Shown here in pieces: positions 41,801-53,800 of a stretch of DNA of 64,000 nt. This stretch comes from Parelaphostrongylus tenuis (lineage: Eukaryota > Nematoda > Chromadorea > Rhabditida > Metastrongylidae): positions 186,001-250,000 of the forward strand of contig JAHQIW010004752.1 of assembly GCA_019055375.1 (NCBI GenBank), written 5' to 3'. The notes under the pieces are model-generated. The model was not told the origin of the DNA and searched no databases. It worked only from the letters and a program-made list of their open reading frames with translations. The first letter of the stretch is position 1; the number at the start of each line of letters is the position of its first letter. A program made the translations under genes and the position numbers.

Positions 41801-44800
41801 AGCACTTGTATTTCATTTTTTTTTCTAGAAAATCACGAAATCTTTACCTAAACTCTTTTAAAAGTTTTATTTAATCATCGTAACTGCTTTATTTGGAAAA
41901 AAACATTGAAAATGCTACTTTAATGTAATGCAGGTTTTATTTGTAAGCTAAAGCTTAAGTAGAATTATCTTGAGGGCGGCTACACATTGAAAACGATTGT
42001 GCCCCAAATTCAATCTCATTACTGTTTGGAAGACTTACGCTGCTTTACATTGAGTATGGCTGGAGGCGCTGGCCTGCCTGGTCCGCCACGTGGATCGGAA
42101 GCAGTACAAATGTACGTTCCAGCGTCAGACATTCTGACATTGTTAATTCGAAAAAAGCCATCTCTTTCCACGGTTCCTTCCGGAAGCGCTAAACGGCAAG
42201 CATTCGATAACAAAGAAAATCAGGTGGTATGTGTCAAAGAGAGATTCGCACGTTTTCCGGAGTGTTTGGTCCACCGAAGTATGGCATATGGATTTCCTGG
42301 CACCCAGCAACGGAACTGCGCTGGATCACCCTCATTCACAGTTATCTCTGGTGGATCAACTTGCGGATTGAGTGGGGCTGAAATTATGTTGCTTACGTGT
42401 CAAAACATAAAAGAAAAGAAGTAGGTTATACCTTCCGGTGGACGAATATTCAAAGTAACAGGTTCGGAATCTTGTGGCCTACGATCTCGTGGATCGGTAG
42501 CAGTACAAATATACTGACCAGCCTCCTGAACAAAGCTATGTGCTGGCCTTTTGAAGAGTCTTAGACTGATGACTTTCGAATTAGTCAATAGCCTTAGATT
42601 GTTTATTCATACAAACTCCGCAAAGTTTTTTTTTTCATTGATTTGAAATAGATGGGCATCGTTTTCTTTAACTTTATAACTTTCTGCAACTTTTTTTCCC
42701 TTTGTGAAAATCTTACTGAGCTGTACCGATTTGCAAAGTATCTGGCTTGTTTTGACTTCTGTGTGTTTACATAAGGAAAAGTAAAGGAAAGAAGAAGTCT
42801 TATACAGGAGTGTACCAATAAAAATGACCACTTTTTACTTAAGATATCAATCATTGTAAAAAATTTACTCTCGAATGTTAATTGACTGACATGTGGTGTA
42901 GCTCGCGGAATTTCTAAGATTCCTTGGTGATCTTGTACAGTAGCCGGCAACGGTTGGTGTCCAATGCGATGCCATTTCAAGATTGCATCAGGGTTACCAG
43001 GTACCCAGCACCTGAATCGTGCCGGATTCCCCTCAGTCACCGTCTCCTCGACAGGATCGACATGTGGGCGTTGAGGAGCTGCTGAAACAAGCGACGATCA
43101 GAACAAAGAAATTTTCAAAGTGCTAATTATCTCCGCTAAGCAAAACAGTCTTGCAGTAAGAAAGGTTATAAGAAGATTGGTACTGTTTGAGAACTATTCC
43201 TTTCTTGGCTACTTTCTTCGCCCTCATAAATCTGCGCATTAAACAGCCTTTTGACTACTTCAAATTTGGAGAGGATCTAGTATGACACTCATACTCTCAC
43301 GAAGTCAAATGGATCTCTAGAGATGTACTCACGTCTCACCACATCCAAACGGGCGACAGGAGACTGTCCAATACCGTAGTCATTTATCGCTGTGCATATG
43401 TAATTTCCGGCATCTTGCAGTTGAGCTTTTGGTATCTACAGAAAGATGAAAAGCATCAGAATCTATATTATCAGTATGCCTCCAAAAACAGTAAATCACA
43501 CCAGTCACTACCACACCTTTAGAGCATTTCCTGTCTGATATACTCCAGGTGGCAAAGCACCGCCAATTCGTTCCTCAAAGCAACAATATTATAAAAAATG
43601 GTAATGATAAATCGTCAACGTGAAAGAAATAATCTGAACCTTATGCCATGTCACTTGACAGTCCGGAAGTCCAGGTACCCAACAACGAAATGCGGCCGGT
43701 TCTCCTTCGTTAACGGTTATATGCGGAGGATCTACGACAGGTTGCGGTGGCCGTCCAACTAGAGAAATTTCGTTTGATATTTTATTTTTCTAGCGTATCA
43801 AGAATACATTCAAGCTAAATAAACACAGGCTTTAGTCAAATGATACAAGCCAATAACATACGAATTTTTCAAAATTGCAAGTATTAGTACACTTTTTAGA
43901 GGTATGATCACTCTGGTTATAGGCCACGAATAACTGCGACACTGCAATGAATTCACGTATAATGCACACGAAAATGGTATTCACATCTTGTAAAAAAGTT
44001 CTAGGCATGCGTATGAATGCATATAAGCATATAGGAAAAGCTAAGAAAAAGGATTTTCTGTTCAACTGAGTCAACGAAATTCTCCAAAAACGTAATATCA
44101 TTGGCTCTCGTTATCGCAAAATCAGTGTGCATACCTACATGCCGTCATTTGACATTGAATTCCTTCAGTAACGTTAGTATGTAAAATATTCATAAAGAAA
44201 ATTAATGGATGATTTTGTTATAAAAGTAACTTCTCGATCAAATGCAAAAAATCACGGCAAATATTAATTGGTGGATCAGTAGCAAACGTTCATATAAAAT
44301 CAAATGTTTACATAGAAAATTTCAAATGAATTTGATGTCTATTATTTTATTCTCAAGAGATTCGTAACGAACGTAGGTTTTGACCATTGGTAGGGATTTA
44401 TCCATTAATTACCAATTATTCGTTGTGAGCAAAGTAGAGGGATTAGGACCCTTCCAGCCGTATGAAAGGAATTTGCTTTAACGCTTCTCAAGGTTATTCG
44501 CGCTTTTTTATGGGATAATGACTCGAAACTGTTTTGAATCAACATTCTAAAAGAATGAGAACGAACTTTGAATTTCAAGTGCATGTCGCTGCTGGCTCAA
44601 AACCAAAGACACATTAAAGGTTAGCATGGTGTTGTGTTAGACGAATTTCCGCTTGTTCAGTTGCTCTAATATGGAAAATACGTGTCATAACACAAAAATG
44701 TAAAACAGAAACTTTTCTTGGCCTTAAAATGTCATAATCTCAGTCTATTACAGCAGGAAAATTCGCGCTTTTTAGACCAAGAGTCCAAGATTCTGCCAGT

Positions 44801-47800
44801 TTTTCTTTCAAAAAATGAATGCTTGAGTAAGTGTTGAGATGTTGCCATTACAGAGGCTATATTTTTGGCACCCTAAGACTCCATATAATGCCAAGTCGCG
44901 AATGTGATAAAATATAGATATCAAAGTGGAAAATCGAGTAATGCTGAATAGGCGTAGTGTGAGGAGATTATCTCTTTCTTCTGAATTTGAATTCCAGCAT
45001 GATACATGCTTAGATTAATTGTGCGAAAAATGTTGAGCGTTCAATGATAGCTAAGCAAAAAATGAATGAAACCTACTCAGGAAGTAAGGTCAAAATTTGG
45101 AGGAATTATAATTTTTTCTAGGGAATTCAATCGGTTTCGAGATCTTCTACCAGTAATAGGTATACAGATGTCTCTTCAATCAAGCAATCAATAAGATATC
45201 CATTATTCTTGAATGATTTAAATACAAAACTTTGAACGTCGGACGAGATCCCGTCTGACGTTCAAAGTGTTGTACATCACTCAGCAATATTGGGTATGTG
45301 CTTGCAACATCATATCACTGCAAAAAGCGGTGAATAAAAAGAGTTTTAATTAATGTGATAGTTCGAAGAGAAGTGAATTTTTCCTATACCGAGGAAGCTA
45401 TAAGGTGATGCAATGTAGTAGGCACTGAGCATAGAAGCGAGAGAAAAAAGTGTTAGTACTGACTAGGTGTAACGCCGATGGTTGTTAGAATAGCATCGTC
45501 GGTGGCGATCGAATTCACTGTGGTGGCAGTACAGCGGTACTGGCCAGCATCATGTTGCTCAACTGCTTTCAGGCTTAACACAGCTTCATGATTGTCGTAG
45601 ATGGCGTTCGCCGTAGCCGGCAACATCGCTGATCCGACACGAGTCCATTCTAGACGGACATGGCCGCGCTGCATAGAGACGAAGTTAGAAAGCAAGTAAA
45701 CTAAAAAAGAACTAAGGCACAAATAGACATATAAAACACATTATTACGAATTTTCTTGAAGAAACAGGGCCAAAAAGTCAACTAGAATTTTTCTGGAAAC
45801 CCTCAAGGATATTCAAATGTTTGTGCCACACAGCACAGGAAATTACTGAAGAGCGAGGGCTAAGCACTGCGGTAAATTAGAAATGCACTAATTATTTCAA
45901 GTAAATATTTATTCACTGTAATCATTCAACGAATTATATTCTTTAGCTGGCAGTACTCCTTGTCTCTACTATCCTAGTACTGTTTATGATGTTGCATTAA
46001 TTTAAGTTAAATCTTCATTGTATTTTGCTTCAACGTAGTCATTTCAGCTAAATCTTAATACGTTTGCCACAATATAACTTCTTCGAGAATTATCGATGCT
46101 TTGCCGTAACTAAAAAATCTGCAAGGCTGGCATCACGACTGACTAAATGAAGACACCTCGAAATGAGCATCGTTTTAGCTCTTGGCAAACAAAAAAAGAA
46201 ACACAGCGAGGTATTTATACGCATTGGAATCACTATTTACACAGCTTTTGTAGCGGAGTAAAGTAGTGGTTTGTGATGCAATGTATCAGAAGTAAGCTGA
46301 TGAGCATGCTATTGGTTCGACTACCTCCTTAATGTCCTCGCGTGATTCACGAGGGAGCGACATAGCTTAGCTATCTTCAAGATTGCAATGAGAATCATCT
46401 CGGTGGGCAATTCACGGCATTCATGAATAAGATGATGACGTCGAGAAGTAGCCGAAGCAACACTTGAACTATTCACAGACCTTTGCGGATGACGAATTCA
46501 AGGAAACGAATTGGACTCAAGAAGTGCGGAGAACGGCGGACGTACACAATAAAGTGTAATGACGACTAGTGTAAAATAATTTTTAGAAAATTTGATCACT
46601 AATCAGTGATCAGGAAGAACGCGGCAACTGATCTACCAAGATGGTTGTTCCTTTCCTGAATTTACAGTATGGGAGAAGAGTTCAAAAACGGCTTTACCGG
46701 GTTTGAAAATGCTTTTAACTCCACACCTAACAGGCAGTGGGTACGGATATCTATTCAGATGGTAGCCATACCGTTAAAGAGTTTACCGTTTTTTTGCCTC
46801 TCACAGTTTTTTCACTGTGCGAATCACACCACTTTTAGCATTCAGTTCGTTTTCGGCTTCTTCATGAATGTCGCAGAATAGTGGTCGATCACGTCTCCAT
46901 GCAATCTCGAGGACAGCCAAGCTGGGGCGTTCCGCAGGACGTTCGGAATTGATTCTTAGAGTGTTGAGGAGAGAGATCAGCCACAGGCCGCTCCCATACT
47001 TCAAAACCACTCAGCCACGGTCCTTCCCTCCCCCGCCTCCCCTCTCCCCTTCCTCCCGATGCTTCAAATTATGTTTCTGAAACGCTATTCACCCCAATTT
47101 TCAGCATCAAGATTCTGATAATAGAAACTCAGAAGCTTCAAAATTGTTGTTTATTGCAGCGGATCTGTTAAGAGACTTGACTGCTGGAATTTGTGATTGT
47201 CTGCAGAAATTCACAAATTGATTTATTGTTTTTTCTTTGAAATAAAGGCGCCAGTACCTTCCTGTGCAGTGTTTCGTAGCAAATAGCAGAACTATGGTCT
47301 TTCTCAAGCTACTTATTGTATGGAACATATTCGTGACGACGTCTGAACCTCGACTGTGACATACATGTTAACTCTTTGACATAGGACGATCTTTTTGACG
47401 ACTAGAGGACTTGCAGCGTTGCGAATGTGGTAGGATTGTTTACGCGACTCTACCCGATTGTTCTATGAATATTAGTGATGTTTGCGCCCTATTCACTTCA
47501 TGCTATAATGAACCACCATGCAAACATTCCTGTCAGCATTTGAGAGGTTTTTAGCTTATACTTTATCTGTTGCTGCATTTGCTGTCGTTCATTTCATAAG
47601 ATGACTATGACTGATAGTGAATATGTAGAGATCTATCTCATCGACTCCTTTCAAACCTCGCTATAAACATTCAATAAAGTCTGTGAGAATGTTTAAAACT
47701 TTACGGAGGTTGCAAGTCACAGTCATACATATGTTTCGCGGGTTTCGCCCGCTTACATATTTGGTCCACACCCCACACTGGATCCTACTTCATAGAAGAC

Positions 47801-50800
47801 GAGGCTTAAAAACAGTCGATGAGATGGATTTCCGAATATTCACTACAGCCGTAGTCCGTCGACTGAAAAAATGCTGATAACACATTATGATGTGCTATCA
47901 ACATAAACAACGTCTCCCAATCCCTGCTATAAAGTAGGGATCAGTTTTGGGGCGTGGACTATTATGAAGCGGGCGACACCACCGAAACTTACGCAAGGCT
48001 CTGACTTAACAATCTCGATAATGCTTAAAAACATTCTGCAGACTATGTAACTATGACTCGCTGCAAAAATTAAAGTTGAGCAACAGTCAGTTGCGACATA
48101 AATTATCGACGAATGATCTGATTTGAAAAAATTTCTTGTACACCTCGGGTGTAGAGCAGAGCTTTCTGTGTTGGGCTCCAATCTTGTGTTGTTCAAGATG
48201 ACGGAATCAAATGGTGTCTAAAGAGGTAACACCGGTCACAGTGCCCCTTCAAAAAACCCTACCCTCATAGACGTCACGTCGTCGCAAATATGTTATGTTC
48301 TATTACGGCCGCATATGTGTCAACCCCGGGTTTTAAATCAGCACTGATTTTTGTCGTGAATTCCCTAGTCAAACGACATCGCACACAGTGTCAAAAATGC
48401 TTTGTGAGCTTAACATTGAAACTTAAAGAGTGGTTGGCAACAAATTAGCGCCTTGCTCAATATTTCGTACCATAGGCGCGATGATTTGACATATCCACTG
48501 GACGTTAGCACCCTCCATGACCATCTGATATTTCGGCTCCAAAATCCGTACTCGTAGCGCTGAAGGCCGTGATTAGAGCGAACAGTGGCGATCACGTAGA
48601 ACAAACTAAGCAACGACAAACAGCACGAGACTACCACGATGACGATCAGATCAGCATTCGGCAATCGTTGACAAAGGGTGACGGCCTTTCCCAGATGGAC
48701 GGCATCGCACGTGATTGGCTGCCAGTCTGAAGCATCTCTGCACAGACAATGTCGAAGACCAACCACGAGCGAGTTACGCTTTCACCGCACCACCAAACGT
48801 CCATCACCCCTGACAAACAGCGTAGTGAGATCAAGCGAACATAGTTTATCAATTTAAAAAATGTATGTGTGTAAACAACGGGATTACGTCATGATATTGC
48901 TGTGTTGAAACACGCAAAAAGATACGAAAGAGAGATGAGAAATTAAAAGACTCAAATTGAGAATACGAAAAGGCAGTATGTATTGTAATGCTCTTGTAAT
49001 GGATCTGTTGCTGTTAATACATAGTACTAAGACGTGTGGACCACACAAAAATACTACACTTACTGACGACGACAATTTTCAGACATCAAAAAGACATTAA
49101 GAAGAGTGAAAAAGAAAAATGACAAAACAGAACACCAAACAAGGTGAGCACATAAATTGGCGCACAACAAGAAGCTTCACCACACTAAGCACGTAGCACC
49201 CAGTCGGTCCCCATTTAGCAGTAGTATAAGGAAAACAAGAACGCTTCCCAGCCGTTGACGCACTATATACCAATCATGATCCTCGCGTATGCAGACTAAC
49301 AAACTACTTGACAAGCGACTCTTACCTATTAACGCTTTCCGAAAAATGAGCGCCATTGCGACTCTCAAATTTCTGGAGGTATTTTTTGTTGGGCAAAGTT
49401 TTATATCAAGAAATTTCATGGTCATTTGAAAGCTCAAAATCTGGGCAATTCCCATTTTTGCTGTTTTTCAAAAAGACCTTCTTCTAAAAAAAGTCTTTTA
49501 TACAACTAAAAGGTACATGTGCGTGCAGAGGAAATCATGCTGTCTCAGAGTGATATAATGAAATCCTGTGTTTACTTCGAAATGAAAAATCCTTATCAAA
49601 GAACGGAAATCGCGCGCCGCGAGCGGTATCCATTGTTTTCGCCCGATAAGGGTTAACCGCTGAACTGCGTGTGACTAAGAGAAGACACCAGCAATATGCT
49701 TATGACTGCTTTCAGATTTCTCATAAGAAGGCACAAACACATGATTAGCTAATTGACTTAGTGATTTTTCCGCTTCAAACACTGCCAAAGAGTTCAGTTT
49801 AGACATATGCCACAGCATGATTGGTGGCTAGAATGACTATGATAAGTATTCTGTGTTTTCCCTGTACATGATCGATCGTCAAGTGCCATGGGGACGTGCT
49901 GGTGCGCCCTAGGCGTGATTAGTGCTGGAAGAATCGCGAGCGCACACGGATGCGGCGTCTGCGCTGCCGGCTGCGCCTTGGCAGTTCACCTTCGTGCGGT
50001 GGCGCCGGAGGAACGTACGTCCGTTCGTGGTCGCCAACATGTCCGATCGGCTCACACGGTCGTCCGGCGATCTTATGAGAACGAGTGTAGCCGGGAGCAC
50101 ATCTGCAACGAAGCACTTTTATTTCTTGTTTATTTTTTCACTTCTTTTTTTTTCCTTTGCTTTTTCTTGTCCTTCTACTTTCCCCTTTTTACTGATCTTT
50201 TTGCTATGTTTTTCTACAATTGGGAGAGCTGTTACAGTTTAGAGTGCTTTTCCTATTCGCACCCAATCTCAATCCACTTATAAAAGGGGTTTCCAGTTTT
50301 TTTTCCTAGTGTACTAGGGTTCCTCTCTGTTAGACGGCGACAAGTGAATATTCGACCCCATTTACTAGAGAAGAATTTTTCATGCGAGTGTTAGTAATCA
50401 TTCGAAAGCTTAAATCTTTTGCTGGTGCTCTACGTGATCGATTTTTGAAATAGGCTTTTTATAGTGCTGCACCAGTATTCAGGATAAAATTTTGCTTCCC
50501 ATCCGCTGCGCGCCTTCATTTTTATCATGCGTATAATTCGCTGGAAGCACGAAAAGCGTATGAATGTATGGAGAAAACTTTGTAGTATCTGTGTCAATCG
50601 TTTTATCTTCAAAGCGGAAAAAAATTTTTCAATTGTTGCGTCCAACATGTCTTACACTTAAGGCCATCGATCAATCGTCTGCTCACCAACCTATTGATTG
50701 GCCAGCAAGAAAGCTCGTCGAATGTGTGGAACTCAATCTTATTTTTCCTGATACATTGCAGTGAACTGATCTTTTCAGGAAACAATCACAGAGTTGGAAT

Positions 50801-53800
50801 TATTGGAACTTACGCTAGCGAATGATTACTAACAGTCTAAAGGAAGAGGTCTGACCAGCGGGGTGTAGAGAGCAGATATTTTCTTTCTGCTACAGCGCTG
50901 TCGAAAAAGTTTCTTCAAAAGCAAACACATTTTTTAGTTCTTCGGAATTTGCTCTATCAAAAGAATACTAGCAGTCTATGGGAGGAGCTTTGTCGTGCGA
51001 ATAAGCAAGATAAGAAAAAAAAACGCATGGTGTGAAATACATTTTTATTTTGATTTTACATCGTTATAGAAGGGCGTTTTCTAAAACGGGCTACGTAGGG
51101 CCTAGCCAGAGATTTGAGCTTGCGAATGATTATAACACTCCTATAAAAACCCTTTATAGCGAGGGGGTCGATAAAATTTGTCGCCGTCTAACAAAAGAGT
51201 GCTTAGTGAACTATCCATAGCTCAGATCTCGACAATTTTGATGATCTGCTTTATACCTAAGAGAATTGAGTGGGAAGCAAAAATGCGGCCTCAGGCGAGA
51301 ATCGAACCCGCGTTTCATCCATACCGGGAACCCGTGCTACTACTGCTACACCACCGAAGCACATTTGTCCGGTCACTCATTCTTCATCATCTCTATGTTA
51401 GCTGTCAGCCACCAACCTTTAACAGGTTTGGTCGGGTATGCGATTTCGCTTCATTTCACTGCATTTTTCGCCGTGTTATGATGTTTCATAACATGATAAC
51501 ATGAAACATCATAATACTGCGAAAAATGCAGTATTATAATAGGAATTTTGAGCATCAGCTCTACTTAATTTGAATGGACTTTGTAATTGTAGTTTAGCAG
51601 TACAAACGAAATGTTTGCAGTTAATCATTTTTGCTGGGTAGAGCTTTTTCCTGAACTTTCAATGACCAATCGATAACTTAAATCTCGTTTATTTCAGCGG
51701 TAAACTTGTTTGCGAAAAAAACATCTTGATGCACTGTAACAGTCAAAAGAAAATTAGATTTCACATTCGGCGCGCATTTCTTGGCGACTAGGGTATGTGA
51801 GTGTCTGTGTATCGACCCGCGATTACTTCATTGCGCATCGCAATTCGCATGTAGCGTGCAATCTTCTCATTAGGGTTTTTGCCGCTTCAAAAAGCTTTTG
51901 ATAAAGCATGTGATTCTGGTACTCCCAGATTTCTTCCACACGTTCATATGCTTCCAAGCATAGGCTTTGGCATAAGCTTAGATTTAGTAGTATGTCTATC
52001 TGGAAATATAGAAAGAAAGCGAAAGTTTAAGCTTGCAAAATGATAGAACAAGGTTCTTTCTGTAACCGAAATACACTGAAACCTAGGAAACTCTTAGAAC
52101 TGGGAACAAGACTTCAGCATAGATAACAGAAAAACGCGCGAAACGCGCCGAATGTGAGTCATGATCTTATTTTTACTGCTACAGCGCACTGAAAGGGTCA
52201 TTTCAGAAATAAAGTACAGCATCAAAATTGTCGAGAATCAGATCATCGATTGACTACCAACACTCTGAGAAAGCAGAACGAGCTTCTCCTAAAGATTGGA
52301 AATGTATTCGGTTAAAAGAAAAGATTGCAGTTTTTGTTATGAATTTAGAATCTGTTTGACATCAAAAAGAAAGTTCCAAAAAGAGGCAGTATTTCCTGGT
52401 TTGGAGAGTAAGTCGTCTAAGAAATGAAAGGAGATAGTCACACAGGTAAAAGCAGTGAATTGGGCACACAAAAATACCAATACAACTCGCAGAGTAAAAA
52501 TTGAGAAACCACAAACAACTTTACGAGTGAATTTGATTTGGAAATACTTTTGAATCAAATTTTCTCTCAAAACTGTGAATGAGTGGGGAAAATTCTACTC
52601 ATAATAATTTGGAAAACGCCTTAGAATTTGATTCGATAGAGAACTAATACTTTCCATGATAATTAAATCAAAACCTTAAGAAATAGAAAAACCAACGTAA
52701 AAAGTAACTAACTCATCACAAAGACGACCGGTAAGACCTGCGGGACAACTTCTACACGCTACCTGACCATGAGCATCCAAGTAGCAGTCAGCTGCTCCTC
52801 TAAAATACAATGAGTCACTTTTTAGCCAAGAGGAGGAAAGGGAAGATTTAAGCCTATACACGCTGACCATGAAACTTTCAAAATTATGCTCGAATAATCC
52901 AACCAATACGTCGAGGATGATCAGAAAAAACGCTCTAGATAATCGTATGAATGCCAGGTTTTAGAAGTTTTTTTTTTGTATGAACAACACAATTAAAGCA
53001 GTGAGATAATTACTGAGCCGGAAATGGACAAAGTGCACAGGTTTTTTCGATGTCCTTTTACATATTGAGACACACTAAAATGCCGAGCACAAGAGGAAAC
53101 AAGGCTTATAAAAATCTTTTAGAGGCTATTTCGTGAAGTAAAAAAATGCTTGATATAAGACGAGACAATTTTGAATTCACTTCTTCAAAAATGAAAAACC
53201 TTTCAGATGACAAAAAGGACTTACGGGCATGGGCAAGGAGTACAATCATATGGCGTTCCTTTAGTAGCGTCCGCCGTAGAAGCCCTTCTTACAGTGCTCA
53301 CAATGCAATCCTTCGGTGTTATGTTCGCAGAGCTAGAAAAGCGATATAAATGGAATAAAGCTTCTATATCATATCATCCACTTTTTTTCAATGAAGGCGA
53401 CTGGTGTTTCTAGCATTCTCGTATCGAAACAAGAAAAGAAAGCCGTAAGATGAAAACTAAATTGAATAAATGTGAATACGAACAAGGCATCTGTTGAAAG
53501 AGTCGCATCCTCTAGGCGAGTGGTTGTAACACTGACAAGGCGCTCTTGTGGCGGCTGGCTGACAATCATAGGGAGTGCCTCGACGAGCATCACCGATGAA
53601 TCCAGGTTTACATCTAAGAACAATTTTGCCTTTGGAGATAAAACCATCATCGCTATCGCATGAGCACATTACCTTTCGCAATGATCTCCTTCGGTATTGT
53701 GTTGGCAATCAACGCAGAAGCCGTATTCCTAGAAATCAAATCTTACTATAATGAGTTGTTCATCCTAATCGGTAATGTTTGATTTTGTTAACGTAAATGC

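Noticed and set aside
48410..48766. Minus-strand ORF of 118 codons with a hydrophobic stretch
   Set aside because: It is in the wrong frame relative to the Ig exon 48471-48559 and has no splice support; the hydrophobic part is probably incidental.
49888..50283. Overlapping plus-strand ORFs of 131 and 106 codons
   Set aside because: They are antisense shadows of the GC-rich exon 49990-50102 and continue into a T-rich intron.
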